This document shows positions 26,870-40,599 of a DNA stretch of 64,000 nucleotides, in pieces. The translations under genes were made by a program, and so were the position numbers. The stretch comes from Lota lota (Eukaryota > Chordata > Actinopteri > Gadiformes > Lotidae). The notes beneath the pieces were generated by a model. It was not told the origin of the DNA, did no database searches, and saw only the letters and a program-made list of their open reading frames with translations. The number at the start of each line of letters is the position of its first letter. The first letter of the stretch is position 1. The stretch spans positions 583,001 to 647,000 of the forward strand of contig JACYXH010000236.1 in the NCBI GenBank assembly GCA_026745465.1, written 5' to 3'.

Positions 26870-27060
26870 TGTACAAACATTAACGTTTCCATTCCCTCCC
26901 AGCGCTGCCAACAGCCCCGGGGAGGCCCAGCCATGCGTATTCTATTAACAGAACGCACGGTGCTCTGCCAGTCTCGGGCTTGATGCGCACACATCCACAA
27001 ATCTCCTGGCGCAGGCTGTTTGGGCTCGCTGGAGCTTGCGAGAAGGACATCAGCAGGAAG
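26870..27060. promoter_or_regulatory. Candidate conserved non-coding element
   Basis: Unique GC-balanced sequence with TATTCTATTAACAGAACGC and a GC-rich half. It is followed by A-rich filler at 27059-27100. Texture-based inference only. Confidence 0.2.
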
Positions 27061-27327
27061 AAAAAAAACAGCACAACAAAAAACAATGATGGACAGAAGA
27101 GAGATGAGACGAGGGGTAAAATCCCTGGGAAAAGGCTCACGAGACAGACAGGCAGGCAAGGCAGACAGACGAGAGGGGGCCAGCAGCATCTCACCCAGAT
27201 GTTCATCTGGGTGAGAAAAGCACGGGAGCAAAACGCAGGACGTTGTCTTGCCATTATGATATCGACACCATAGCAAGATCCCCCCCAAAAATCCAGCGTA
27301 AATGGGACGGGTTGTAATTACAGGCGG

Positions 27328-27353
27328 CAGTAAAGAGAGAGAGAGAGAGAGAA
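27328..27353. repeat. (GA)n microsatellite
   Basis: About ten to twelve GA units. Confidence 0.85.
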
Positions 27354-27907
27354 CCAGGGCAAAACAATGTTGGCGTCTGAGGTAGCGTATGAGCGGTCTT
27401 TTGGGCCACTGTTCATATATTGGGTGACGGTCATGCAGAAGGCATGAAGAAAATAAAAGATCAGCGATCACCCTCCTGACACAAAAATAGCCCATAAAAA
27501 AACGTGAGAAAAAATAAAGTAGAAACTGCCTGGTCATCCTGAGCTTACAATAAACAAAACCGTTCACACATACAAACCACATAGATCTGAAGTCGTTCCA
27601 GATAAACAGCCTGTTGTGTTCACAAAGACACACAGGAGAGATCTGAGGTAGAGAGTCAATACAGGTTTTTCATATCAAAGCAATAACAATTTAAGACAAC
27701 AAAGGGAAAAAACTGATGGTAGCAGTAGAAGCAGAATGTATTTGACCTGTTTGTCTGTTTAACCTATGATGAACCTACAGTATGTGTGAGCATTTTGTCC
27801 AAGGGCTTTTTCGCCCTCACCTTTGTACTTTCAGAAAAATAAATACAAACGATTTGATCGAGACGGATTATGAGTGACCTTTAAACGAAGGGGAAAAAAA
27901 CAAATGT

Positions 27908-27921
27908 GTGCCCCCTGCTAC
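27908..27921 (-). promoter_or_regulatory. CTCF-core-like motif
   Basis: The minus strand reads GTAGCAGGGGGCAC, matching 12 of 14 positions of the CTCF core CCASYAGRKGGCRS. A motif match alone does not show binding. Confidence 0.35.
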
Positions 27922-27968
27922 ACTTCAAACACATTTCTCTGTTCCAGCACACGATAATACATAGTAAA

Positions 27969-27969
27969 C

Positions 27970-28004
<35 letters not shown>
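27969..28004. repeat. (AC)n microsatellite
   Basis: A pure AC run of about 35 bp. Confidence 0.9.
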
Positions 28005-28006
<2 letters not shown>

Positions 28007-28474
28007 TAATCAGATGGCCCTGAGTGACATTTAAATCTCAGAGCAGGGAATCAAACAGCAACCCCAGCCACAGTATCAGATGATATTAGGCTGACTGATG
28101 AAGCACAGAGCACTAACTGATTGTCAACATTATGGCTGATTTGCATGCTCCCATGTCCCCCAGACACCATTTCATGCCATTATGGAATGCTAAACGTAAG
28201 AAGGAAGCACAACATTCCCATCAGCCAACGTGGTCTCACCCTCTGGCATCCATCACATAGGCGTCCATGTTGTGATGTGATCATGTGACGCTGGGTCGTT
28301 TTCACACCAGGGGAAAATAGCAGAACCATTTAGTCTGGCTTTGGGGTGGAGGGCCCTTCACAGCGTTTCAACCTTTCTGTTCGACATGCCTGTTCTTAGA
28401 AATACCAGCGAGATGTGATGCCTTCACCCTTGTTCTTGCGTTGATTGTCTTTTAATGTTTTTACATGTGATTCC

Positions 28475-28592
28475 TTCCTTTGTAAAGCAATATAAATTGC
28501 CATTACCTTTAAAGGGTGCTATATATATGTTACAAATTCCTTGTATGTTTAAACGTACTTGGCAATAAAGCTTTTCTGATTCTGATTCTGAT
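28475..28592 (+). mobile_element. 5'-truncated non-LTR retrotransposon 3' end
   Basis: TGTAAAGCAATATAAATTGC, GGTGCTATATATATG, then ACTTGGCAATAAAGC and a TGATTC-type tail match the 3' untranslated end of common fish LINEs that finish in short GATTCT-like repeats. No reverse-transcriptase frame is present, so only the tail was copied. I cannot fix the clade. Left limit is approximate. Confidence 0.55.
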
Positions 28593-28637
28593 AAATAGTA
28601 ATATCCCCTTAGCTTTTAATGAATAGGTTTGAAACAT

Positions 28638-28790
28638 CAATGAGATGGCAAAATGGAATCATAATTACGGTGTTCGATCCCAACGTCGGCAGCTTGATGC
28701 CCACCACCACCCCCACCTGCTCCTTGTTGACCTCCATCTAAATGCACGGCAAGTCACTCTGGCTAAAAGCACCTGCTAAGTGACTATCAA
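28638..28790 (+). mobile_element. tRNA-derived SINE
   Basis: An A-box-like TGGCAAAATGG (28646-28656) and a B-box-like TGTTCGATCCC (28671-28681) mark a tRNA-type RNA polymerase III promoter. The tail AAGTCACTCTGGCTAAAAGC plus ACCTGCTAAGTGACTA (28751-28786) is a diverged form of the widespread fish SINE tail. A degenerate C-rich middle joins them. The A-to-B spacing is a little short, and the copy looks old. Confidence 0.65.
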
Positions 28791-28850
28791 TAGCAGTCTG
28801 AGAATTTCTTTGTGTTTTAAATTCTGTACAAATTGCAGCTACCCTATGTG

Positions 28851-28864
28851 GCAACAGGGGGCGG
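28851..28864 (+). promoter_or_regulatory. CTCF-core-like motif
   Basis: GCAACAGGGGGCGG matches 12 of 14 positions of the CTCF core. It sits just after the SINE. Binding is unproven. Confidence 0.35.
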
Positions 28865-29284
28865 CAGGAGGGGGATAAGATAAAGATTAAGGTGGAGAAC
28901 AATGTGGTTAAAGTATGTAAATGCGACCTTTTCATTTAGTATCAATTTTGAATAAAACATCACGAGAGCTACGGGATTGTTGTAAGTCTGTAACTGTGTA
29001 GACTTTGCAGGGTTAAGGTCAAGGATGTGCTGGCGGTATGGAGCTTCAACCAGATATCCCAAAAGAACTCACCAATAAAAGGTTGCCTTGATGCGGAACC
29101 AACACTGCACTACTAGTACCTAACCTTTGGCCTAGTCCTGGCTCCGTGGACAGCAGACGCTTTGGAAAACACACTTGCTTTGATTTGTGACCACCACGAA
29201 TGAAGTCGCCCTCCAACCCCCACCCGTGCTGTGGTCCAAGTGATGTATTGGTTTCACAACATGAGTGCATGTCTGAGTAGCTAT

Positions 29285-29427
<143 letters not shown>

Positions 29428-30799
29428 AGGGCTGCGGTTCTCCATCTGCAGAGGTGTGACATCATCGCGAGGAGGCTCAGAGGCTGTGAACAGTGAGACG
29501 CATAGTTCACGTCCCTGTCTCGAGAGCCTGCCACGAGTCCCAACATGTCCGAATAAGTAGACAAAAAAAACGATTGTAGTCTAAAAAGGAGGTAGACGTG
29601 TGTGGTAAAATCATTCCTAGTTATAGTCTAAATATAGCCTCTAATGGGAAGCTAGTGAAATGCAATATGGTTAATATGTCCACACACAAAATGTGACATC
29701 TTTGTGTACAGGTTTGACCAATGAGTTTGGACCCGTTTTGATTTTCAAAACTCACGAGGCAATAAAAAGTTACCTGCTCTAAATTGGGCAGTGTATACTG
29801 AAAGATTTTGTGTGGGGTGCAAGCCAAGGAGAAAATACCTTACTCCCTGATGCAATTTAAGAATTTTGAGAACAGAAATGTTTTATTTTTACGATTTACT
29901 AATTAACGATAACACCTCCGTTGTGTTAAAAAATAAAAATAATATTTTGGCTTCATGTTGAAACTGAGGTGAGCCCACGCCGTCGCCTTTTCTCCTCAAC
30001 TATTTCCTAGCACTTGAATGAGTTCAGAGAACACAGGAACCAAGTCCCACCAAGTTCACTGTGCTGCTGCCATTCCAACTTTCTTGGATTGGGGAGCTGC
30101 CTGCACAGAGGACTGCAGTACACCGGGGCTCTGATAGTGAAAGGTGTTTATCATGTAATGGTATCCACAGAGGAGCCACTGCAGGGCACAGATAGCAAGC
30201 TGCTGTTCTCAGGTCAGCTCGGTTCCAGCTCTCATAATGGCCGTGGCTACGATGACTACAGTGGCAGTGGATGGCAGAGAGTCCCATATTCTCCATCCCA
30301 CCCACTCTTTAGAGAGCTACTGGGAGCGTATGTTGTGGTGTGTTTCTTTTAATTGTAAATATTGCCCAAAACATAAATAAATGATGGATAAAATACACTT
30401 GTATTAAAGTTGTTCCATACAAGGCCATAGGAGTTTAATAACCAACTCTATACTCTAGACACATTCCATAGCAAATCACTTTCAGTGGTATTCATCAAAG
30501 AAAATAAATATATTAAATCCTACCAAATGGCAGCCCAAAGAGACTTATCAGTATTTATTGGTATTTATGATATCATTCTCCAATTTAATTCATTACACAA
30601 ATATGTTAATTTATGTATGTATTAACCATCTCTTAGGATAAATCCACCCCAGGTTTTATCTATAATCTTCTGATGGTTGTGGTGGTGGTTGTTGAAAGAC
30701 TCCTTTACATTAAGAACAGGACACTGGGAAGGGGGGAGATAAGGGGGAAAATAAATCAGGCCGCAGAAGTTGTTTAGACTGGAGAAATGAAGGACAACA

Positions 30800-30813
30800 C
30801 TGCCCCCTAGCTG
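30800..30813 (-). promoter_or_regulatory. CTCF-core-like motif
   Basis: The minus strand reads CAGCTAGGGGGCAG, matching 12 of 14 positions of the CTCF core. Binding is unproven. Confidence 0.35.
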
Positions 30814-31877
30814 TTGACAAAGTAGCAGCCGATGAGAAAAACATGGTTGGCGGGTGCCATCTTAGCAGAGTGCGTGCAGTGTGGTACACCTTCTGTATGG
30901 AAGCCTATGATAACAATCGACTCTGGCTGACTGGTTTTTGTAATCAAAATCACTTTTAATTTAGGAATTGCTTATTCTTTTTGCTCAAACATTCAAGCGA
31001 GGGCCAAACCTTTTTTGTGTCTTTAGTATAACGACACGGGTAAACAAAGCAGCCACTTTTATTTTCCATAACAGCTACAGAGGGTGAGAAGGTTCTGGGA
31101 GCACGTCAAGGAAGAGAGAGGGGGGGAGAGAGACACAAACACAGAAAGGAAGAGCGAGGGAGACAGAAATGACAGGAAAGGTAGTGTCTTGGAGTACTTC
31201 CATCCAGTTAATAAAAATGTTATATAAAAAGTAACAACCTCTGCATACCCGATGGCCAAAATGAAACAAAGGACAAATCAGCCAATGAAGCCAAATGCTA
31301 GCTCATCAACAGCTCTTGAGTTCTCTCTCTCCCTCCCTCTCTCTCACTCTCTTCGTCGTTGTTTGCATCGACAGCGCTACAGCGTTCGAGTCGTGGAGCC
31401 CGGCTGTACCTGGCAGCGAGCGGCGTAGGCGACAGCGGGCAAGGGCACAAGGGCTGGGTTGAGAGAGAGAGAAATAGAAAAGCGTGGGGTGGCAGGGGGG
31501 ACAGCGCTGATTGACAGGTATAATTAGCCGAGAAGCGGAGGAGTGGCGGCAACGGAACAAGGCAGAGGGGAGGGGCGCGAGCGACTGGGACGCATCAAAC
31601 AGTTCACACAAACAGGAAGTTACTCACACACACACACACACTGTGCCACACAGGCTCCGTGGACCATGGAAATGTGGAAAGAGACTGATGGCAGTGGAGG
31701 CCCACAGAAAAAAAACTAAACAAACTTGAGATGAGGCCGGAGTATAGTCCAAAGACCCCCCACCCTACCTCCACCACAACTTGTCATCTTTGCATGCACA
31801 AACAACTCTGGTGTTTACGTTCTGAGGTTTGGTCTTACACGGCTCCATCTGCTGCCAAGCGCGGTTTAGAGACTAGA

Positions 31878-31878
<1 letters not shown>

Positions 31879-31950
<72 letters not shown>

Positions 31951-31981
31951 CGTGCGTGCGTGTGTGCGTGTGTTTGTGTGT
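31879..31981. repeat. (TG)n microsatellite with degenerate right end
   Basis: About 71 bp of pure TG, followed by about 30 bp with interspersed CG and TT steps. Confidence 0.95.
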
Positions 31982-32184
31982 GAGAGAGATGGTATCCTGA
32001 TGACAATCACCAGAACATTGCATCCCTGGCATCTGATCTTTCAGCTCATTGGTTTACTGGCAAAAACTCAACACACAACAGCAACAAAGACTAGCAGGAT
32101 ATTGAGGGTAGAAGATACACGACAAGCACCACAACCACACTACCAAATGAATAGTTGCATCGATAATATAGAGAGCCATAGATT

Positions 32185-32186
<2 letters not shown>

Positions 32187-32270
<84 letters not shown>
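32187..32270. repeat. (AC)n microsatellite, 84 bp
   Basis: A pure AC array, in inverted orientation to the TG array about 200 bp upstream. Confidence 0.95.
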
Positions 32271-32274
<4 letters not shown>

Positions 32275-32851
32275 TGTTCTTCACGTCAGTGTCAGCTTTC
32301 ACGCTTGGCTCGGCTGCTGTATGGGGGAGTGGGTGGTGTCACTGTCGGGGTGGCTATGAAGGCAGAACGAGGTAAGGGGGACGCACAATGCCAAATGATC
32401 CGCAAAAATGAAGATTTCATCAGGCTGACAGACCCCATGCCGAGTTTCTGAAAAGGTGTCAGTGCCTTTAATATGATTTTGTCTTCTGTCTCTTTTTTTG
32501 TGTTACCCATTAAAACGGCTTTCATTCACTTCAATTGTGGATATCCATCAATGTGCCCTTTAGTAAATATGCCAAGACATTCACAGGTCACCAATATTCC
32601 GGGTGTCCATTATGGTGTGTACAAGATTGAACCATTGCCAATTCTACGTAAGCCTTTGAGCGCCGCGGTGACAACGGACTACGATGTTAGGGCCGGGGTT
32701 GTTTTTTCTTATTTCGATGCTTCTACGCAGAGGACAACTTAATTATTGTATCTCTGCGTGTACCCGTCAGAGGATCCCCATTGCTGCACAACGCCTGGAG
32801 CAATTTTAAACATGTTCTGTCCACCTGAGTAATGACAGTATATCTATGTAT

Positions 32852-32855
32852 GGAG

Positions 32856-32938
<83 letters not shown>

Positions 32939-32962
32939 TAGAGACAGATAGAGACAGATATA
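32852..32962. repeat. (GA)n array plus GAGACAGATA decamers
   Basis: About 80 bp of GA repeats with two AAG slips, followed by three copies of the decamer GAGACAGATA at 32931-32960. The whole block is a homopurine strand that could form triplex DNA. Confidence 0.9.
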
Positions 32963-34377
32963 TATAAAATTATTGACTCCCCATACCTTGACTTTAAGTG
33001 TACAACATGATGAGAAGAATTTGCCAAGACATGCCAACATATATACTTAAAGACAGGTATCATTTCAAACTATTAAAAGAAAAGTTTCCAAAAGCACCTG
33101 TATTATGGAAAATGATACAGGTGCAGATGAAATCGGTAAATCTTTCTGCAATATGTTTATGTTATACATCACACACAAATCCCAATGTAGTGAGATAATT
33201 TTGTCCTAGATGAATTACCAAATCTAAACAAAGAGTTCTGTGAATAGAATTTGCGACTTGGTACAGCATCTCATCTTATGAGATATCATCTCATAAGCCT
33301 CCTCAAGAAGCCTCACAAACTTTGAAAGGTTTCAGATGCAACAGTTCCTTGTGATTTCAATGAGTTGGTTTTAAACGTTGTCTCATACTTTTTTTTGACG
33401 GATTTTAGTCAGGCAGCATTCTTGCACATTCTTGTATTTCTTCCCCCCGTTTTAGTCCATTATGGTCCTATAGGAAGTGCTGTCATACTTCGGTTCTGCA
33501 CAATCAACACTTTCTGCCATGGAAATTGGAGACAGAGCACAGCGTCTTGTGACGCTTTTCCATACATGTGCTGGCTTGGCTCGACTCTTTTTGACTCAGC
33601 GCATCGGCACAATGCGGCTGGGATTTGCATTGGCATTACAACACACTATTATAGTTTTATATTATAACCTGACGTTAAATGTGACTGATTCATTTAAGAA
33701 TCATACTCTGATAAATTCAGATTGACATTCAATATTCCTCTTTTATTTCAGATTAGTCTTGTTGACATATTGGACAATGTTTCACATTTGTGCCACACGA
33801 TGTCCTTGATTTCAGGAATATAAATATCAGCGATATAATAGTGTGAAATATTGTCCAGTCCCTTAGAATAAGTCCTGAAAAAAAACTAAAACCACAGCTG
33901 ATTCTAGCTAAACCTTCATTACCCTATTTATTTAGGCCTTTATAGTTAAAGGAGCGAAGGAATAATTACCAATCAAGCTGTTGAGAACTCTAGCCATACT
34001 CTGCATGTATGGTGATACGTGTTAGACACAAGAACGCGTCCTCACAAAATAATAGTACAGAACAAAACGCATTTCACAGTCCTGGTCAGTCAGTGATTTG
34101 ATCTAAGGTCCACTAGTACAATATTTTCTCTATTAAAATCCATTCATCGCATGACAGGGATATAACAACAGTGAAGAAATATAGATGTGTGACTCTTCAG
34201 CGGTTGCCGGTTTAATTTAGCGCAAGATAAACGATGCAAGGCATGGGTTTCTTTTTCTATTTCCTTCTTTGTACGCGCTCCAATGAGCAAATGGCATCCA
34301 CATTGATCCAGCCTTTAGGAGACACACCCCAGCCATTGTACACTGCATTCCACAGCCTGGCTGCCATGCAGAGATAT

Positions 34378-34400
34378 ACACACACACACACACACACACA
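34378..34400. repeat. (AC)n microsatellite
   Basis: A short pure AC run. Confidence 0.85.
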
Positions 34401-34498
34401 TTGCTCTGACTGACAAGGAACTCTCTCTCCTCACACTCCGATTTGGTTTAGTCAGAAAATTTGAAAGTGAAAACATGATTTACAGATTAGAAAAAGAA

Positions 34499-34514
34499 GG
34501 GGGGGGGGGGGGGA
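34499..34514. repeat. Poly-G tract
   Basis: A run of about 15 G. Confidence 0.85.
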
Positions 34515-35338
34515 ATGCCACAGGACAGAGCTGCTTTTAATCCAGGGCAGATAATGTGTCTGGAAGAGCACATCTCCACCACAGCGCTCAAGACAGACAG
34601 CGGCGACAATCTCGCCTCTGCTCACCAAAATATGATAATTGTATTTTTCTTCTCGATTCATCGGTTTTCTTGCCCCGAGCTTTACTCTAGTTTTAATATT
34701 TTTTCTTTTTGGAAGATGTACATACACAGGCGTTGGTCCATGCTTGTCATTAAGGAGATTATAAAGGATGGTTGAAGGTATGCTGCAACATCCACCCTGA
34801 TTAAAAAAGGTGTCACGGGTTCATCAAGGAATCTGTGTTTACTCAAAACAGTCTTACACTAAAAGGAATGTTAAAACGAATCATATCGTTGTTAGAACAA
34901 TAAATGTATACCTTAAGAGAAAGCAGTGGTGGATGTTCACCATGGCACAGCTTATCTCCACACTGGCCACCTGAACTCCATTAAAAGTCAGAAAGAAAAC
35001 TTCCAAAAGTCAGTAGGCTGTTAGTTTTCCTTCCTGGGCGATAGTAAGCCAACTATCAGGTCAACTCGTGGGAGCACCTTTTTCGCTGTCTTCTGTCAAA
35101 ATGTCTTCCTCTTGGTGAAAACACTATCTATTCTAGAGGTTAGGGTGTTTTGCGCTCACATAAGAAATGCACCATAAGGCTGATATTGGGTGGTGCTAAG
35201 CCCTCTGTTTACCGCCAGTTTTAATGCAGCGAGTCCTTAATTGTATTCATTATCTGAGGCTCCAGTTCTGTCGGGAGCCCAGGTTGGCGGGAAAGTGATG
35301 GGGGATTTCACTTATCTTTGGTTTATTGAAAAATATTT

Positions 35339-35520
<182 letters not shown>

Positions 35521-36985
35521 TCATGTATAATTATCACTGCCAAGATACAATAAGTAATGAGGACGTATTGTCGAAAAATAAATAATTGAGGGAGGGGGAT
35601 AAAAAGTGAGGATTTCCTCTGCTCTTTTATCAACTGTTTTCCATACAGAGTGGGAAACAAATGTGTGTGGGCCATAGCTTAAGTATTTTAGAGTCGTGAG
35701 GAAAATGGAATGTTTTGCGTGGACCTATCTCTGGTGGGGTGAATAGATTGAGGGTTGAGAGGTGGGCAGTGTATCCAGGTATGTATAAAAGATTCAATGA
35801 TAATTTGCAAAGCTAAGAAGATTTAGCTAACAATACTTCTGGGACAAATTAGAACCTTAATGCAAACAAGGACTAGACAACTGCTGAAAGAGTAGGAAAT
35901 ATATATATTCTTTCAGTTGGTTAAAGTTCCACTAGAAATACATTCATGATTAATAATGTCATTATTATAAATTTTTATTATTAATATAAATTTTTATTAT
36001 AATCCATAATGCATATTTTTCCAATTCCAAACCGCTTCACTGCCCAACCCATCTCCTTGACAACGTGCGTGCGTGTGTGTACATCCCATTCCTTGGCAGC
36101 ACACAGCCAGGCTCCACTGATTGGGTAAATTGTGTCGTGTGCCCACCTCCCCCACCCCTCCTGTGTTCCCAGTCCCTTACATCAGATGACATATGTGGGG
36201 GCAGATGGGATGGATGCTCCCATCCAGGGTTTATTTATCAGGGAATGTCGGCGGCATGTCGTACCAAATGGTCGAGAAGCCAGGTGCCAAGTCGGAGAGA
36301 AAATCAGATTGATGCAAGCTGCTGTATCCTCTGATTGTTTTTAAATAAATACATAAAGGTTGTGTCTATAACCAGCCTCCACCTGAACACAATGGACGTG
36401 AACTGACAGCAACCAAAGCAGCTAAAATACAATTCCTCAGTCATTGTTATTCCAAAGTATGGACTCGCAGTGTATAGGGAATAGGAAGTTGACGTTACGT
36501 GTTGAACGCTTGCGACATGTTAAGAGGTCATTGCCTTTGTTAGTCTGTTGGTTCAGACTCACAAGATGGTGCCCAGCGCAACTTCACATTCTCTTTTAGG
36601 TACACATGAAGTGCCTGGTGTCACTTCATGTGACATCATGTCACTTTAAATAAATTCACTTTTTAATTGTACAGCTAGTGAGAGAACCAACCGAAGGACC
36701 AGAGTGACCAGTGAGAAACGGCGGACTTCATGTGGAAGGCGTAATTACGTATCATTTCCCATTGCCAGCAGAGTGTAATATAGTTTCCTCCCCTCCAACC
36801 TCCATTGTCTTCCTCCCTGCTGCAAGATGCCAAGAAAACAAGGTGTGTGTGTGCCACGCAGCGATATGTGCGGGTTCCCTAATTGACTCACTAATGCTTC
36901 CTAACATTTATGGTGCATGGCTGTGTGCACACACAGGTTGTAAAAGCTCACGTATCCTGCCGCTCTTGGAAATAGAAAACCCTGT

Positions 36986-36989
<4 letters not shown>

Positions 36990-37016
<27 letters not shown>
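36990..37016. repeat. (GT)n microsatellite
   Basis: A pure GT run of about 26 bp. Confidence 0.85.
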
Positions 37017-38152
37017 CCACAGAACCCATATCAGGTTACATGGGTTGTTTATGAAGACTCTGTTCTGTTTTCATGTTATTTTGTCAATTATTTACTGTAG
37101 ACCTCACAAATGTCCCATTGTGCACATCTTCGAAGAGTCGTTTTAACGACGTTAATTGAAACAGACAATGTGAAATCACCAAAACAAGTCTATACAGTTC
37201 TTCCATTCTACTTCAAGTGTTACTTAGGAACACAGAGATGTGAATAAACTTGGTGATGATTACAAATACATGGCCGATTTCATGTTCCATCTACCCTGAC
37301 CTTTAACCCACGCTCATGGAAATAAATTGAAGTGCGCTGAAGTTGACCCAAGGCTAACCATATTTAGCTTGCAGGGCACGGCGGATTACGATTGTTTACC
37401 TGCCTTATTGCTACTTTGTGACCCTTCGTGCAGACTTATTTACCATGGATAAAAGTGGACCAAGTCAATTCTAAGAATAATCAATTGTTACAGAACTTAT
37501 TAGGTAGGTTGAATCGAGGAAAATACACTTTTGTGCACCCTTCCCTTCCCGAGGTCAGTAGTGTCAATGGACAATGCACTTCATGTGCTATACTTCTATG
37601 TACTCTGCTTTATTCTTGCTAAACTCAATTACAAAGAAAACAAATAACCGCAACACTTTTAAACACCGTCAACACTGAGGTTTTTACGCTGTCCCACTGC
37701 ACCGCAGTAATTGACAGCCAATAAGGTATCTATGCAAATGTTGCCTTTGACTCTGATTGGTTCTTCCCTCACAGGAAGCAGAATGACATTCTACTGGGCA
37801 GGATAAACAAAACAAGGCAAAAACGGCTAATGCAAAAGCAGGATGCTTCTGTGGGTGGGGTGTGGTGAGTCATTGTAATGCTAATCTATGTGGGCTTAGT
37901 TTCCTGGGCCCCTTGTCTGTTATAGTCTGTTGGAGCAATAACAAAAACAATTATGAAAAAATGAGAAAAGGTAGAAAAAAAGGCATTTCTATAATGCCGT
38001 TACCACCTTCCAGATTTATGTGCCTTTTGAATGTGGCAGAGGATGGCAGCAGTGGGATAGGTGAAGGGAGACGATTTTTATCTGGTCGGGGGAGAATGAC
38101 AGTTCCATTACCTGAAAGTCGAGGCTGCCTGCCTAGGCTTCAACAAGTAGAC

Positions 38153-38300
38153 TTTCTCTCTCTCTCACCCCCTCTGATTCTCTTCCTTTCTCAATCTCTT
38201 CTCTGTAACTCTCTCCCTCTAACCCTTTTCACTCTCACCATCTCCCCTCTTCTCCCTCCCTCGTCCCCCTCCCCTTTCTCTCACTCTCTCCCCATGAATG
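38153..38300. repeat. Pyrimidine-rich (CT) low-complexity tract
   Basis: Imperfect CTCTC and CCCTCT stretches cover about 150 bp and create open frames on both strands that are not genes. Confidence 0.8.
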
Positions 38301-38568
38301 CTTATCAATACTGAAGGCGTGTCGTTTGGAATGATCAGCCGTCGGGGCCCTTCATCGATCACTCCCCCCCCCCCCCCGAAAAGTAAATTACGGCTTTCAC
38401 TTATCAAAGTCTGTAGATATTTGCGAGTCATGCTTTGACTGAGCCTGATGTGCAACGAGAGGAGTGTACTACACCATCAACACATGAGACTAAACCAGAT
38501 TATAAATCACATTTAAACAAGAATCAGAAAAGGGGGAAAAATATACTATAAATACTTGACAAAAGGGC

Positions 38569-38586
38569 GGGGGGGGGGGGGGGGGG
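38569..38586. repeat. Poly-G tract
   Basis: An uninterrupted run of 18 G. Confidence 0.85.
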
Positions 38587-40599
38587 AGTTTGAGGGAGTA
38601 GATGACATTGTTGTTTTTCTCACAGCACCAAATTATGCTTTCCAGTGACACAGAGCCGCAGTCATTCACATTTCTTTTTGTGGTGGCAAGGGTTGAAAGG
38701 CAGGATAAGTAGTGCGGGGCGTTTGGGTGGGCTGGACAAAGCCGCTACAAGCGAGGCCAAATGTTTGGGTTGCGGCTCCTCAGAAAGTCTCTAATTAGTG
38801 TTGTCAAAATGGCTGCCCCCACTCAGGGGCGTTGTTGTGACGGTTAGAGGCTAATGTCTGATGGTAATTCAATGTTGGGTTGGATCACTTTGTGGCCAAT
38901 CATCTTTGTGGGGATTGCGGATGTAAAACGCTTGATGAAAGTGAAGACTGCAACAAATGTCAAAGAAAGAAAATGTCTGGAATGCCTCAACCAGTACCTG
39001 ATCCCAATTTGACCCCACTTCTCATGAAACCCATTTTCAGATGAGTTTTAGCTTAAATGTCATATCTTGGGTTAGTTTAACCACACTTGCCATTCATTCT
39101 CACAAAGTATGTTCTTGTATTAAAAGTCAACATCTAAATATGGTAACAATATTACTATATTTCATATGGACATTTCACAGTACCTCAACAGACAGAGAAA
39201 ATGAGCCTGATCCCAACTGTTTTGAATCAGTAAGCGATACGTTGCATGAAAATAATTGCCCTTATGCTTACTGGAGCCGTGTTCGGCATCTGGACTAACG
39301 TAGCACATTATTGAGAACATGATGAACTCTTGAAGCACCACCAAACAAAGCGACTTGAACAAGTTAAGCTTATATTATTTATATTAAAATACCTCAGTTT
39401 CAGATTTCCAAAGCTGCATACTCAAGACCCACTGTATTTAAACTTTAATATCTATAATTACAGCTCTGGGAAACGACCATTAAGCAGTCGAATGAAGAAA
39501 TAAAAAAATGAAAGAGCTGCCATGTTAAAATGTTGGAAATATGAATTGATCTTAAATTGACACCGTTAGCGGGAGTTTTACATCTTTAAATTAACTGTTA
39601 ATCAAGTAAGGGCCACCATAGCTGTACCATAGCACAGGGCCAAAAGGAACACATTTTGAAACGGTAAAAGAAAAAATTCCAATATTTCTTTTTTATTGCA
39701 TAAGCCTGCGCAAACCCTAAGAGATTAATAGGAGCGCTGTAGCACCAAATGTCAGTAACAGTTGACAAGAGATTTCAAGAATGAGGGATGGGGTACGCTA
39801 CTGTCATGTTGGTTTGTTTTTGTTGTGCTGCGTGTTTACTTTGGTTCACATGGAAAAAAGGACAAATCACTGACATTACTGTAGCCTATATTGTTAGTGT
39901 CAAACATGAAGACTAAATGGAAACAAAAAAATATCTTTCATAGAGCTTTTCATAGAGCAGAGAAGCAATGTGCCATTCTGCACAGCAGGAGATGGGGAAT
40001 GATGGGCTGAATGATGGGGAGGAAGAGAAGAAGCATTCACAATCATGCCTTAATGTGAGGACTCTGAATTATCTTTCCAGGCCTTAATGACATTTGCCAT
40101 CACTGTTCAGAAAAACTTCATTACACAGACATAAGTGCGTAACAGAAAATACATCAAGGAAAGCCGCCGGCTGCTTAAACCAAGGCTCTCTTTCCCCTCC
40201 GTTTCAAACAGAATCCATAATGCAATCCGATTTTGCCCTAAGACCCTAAAAACAAAGCGTAACATATCAGAATAAAAGATAAAGACAGTGAGGTCGATGC
40301 ACATTTACGCCTCCTCTGTTACAGCCAAAGGCCCAACCTTGCAAGAACTGTAGGCCAACCAAGACCTCCAGCAAAAATCCTCCGGGAGCTAAATGTCAAG
40401 ACAAGAAAAGGACAGCCCGTGTTCTGTGGGTAAACGCCAAGTGAGTACCGACCCACCCTTCCCACCCCTCTGGACCAGTGGTGTCATGGCAAGCATGCAC
40501 ATCTCCCCTCTCTCTCGCGCTGCTATAGCCCCAAGTCGGGCCTTGTTCCGTCCTTCAGGACGAGGGCGAGAGCAAACGGAGCTGAACTTGGGCCGGGTC

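Larger units (their letters stand above)
25285..28474. other. Non-coding DNA, no gene seen
   Basis: The longest open frame outside repeats in the window (269 codons, minus strand, 26824-27633) lies here. It has no recognisable domain, is overlapped by open frames on the other strand, and covers candidate regulatory sequence, so I do not call it. Microsatellites at 27328 and 27970 are listed separately. Confidence 0.55.

Noticed and set aside
26824-27633. 269-codon open frame on the minus strand
   Set aside because: No recognisable domain. Open frames also run on the opposite strand, composition is biased by C/T-rich stretches, and no splice context or neighbour supports a gene.
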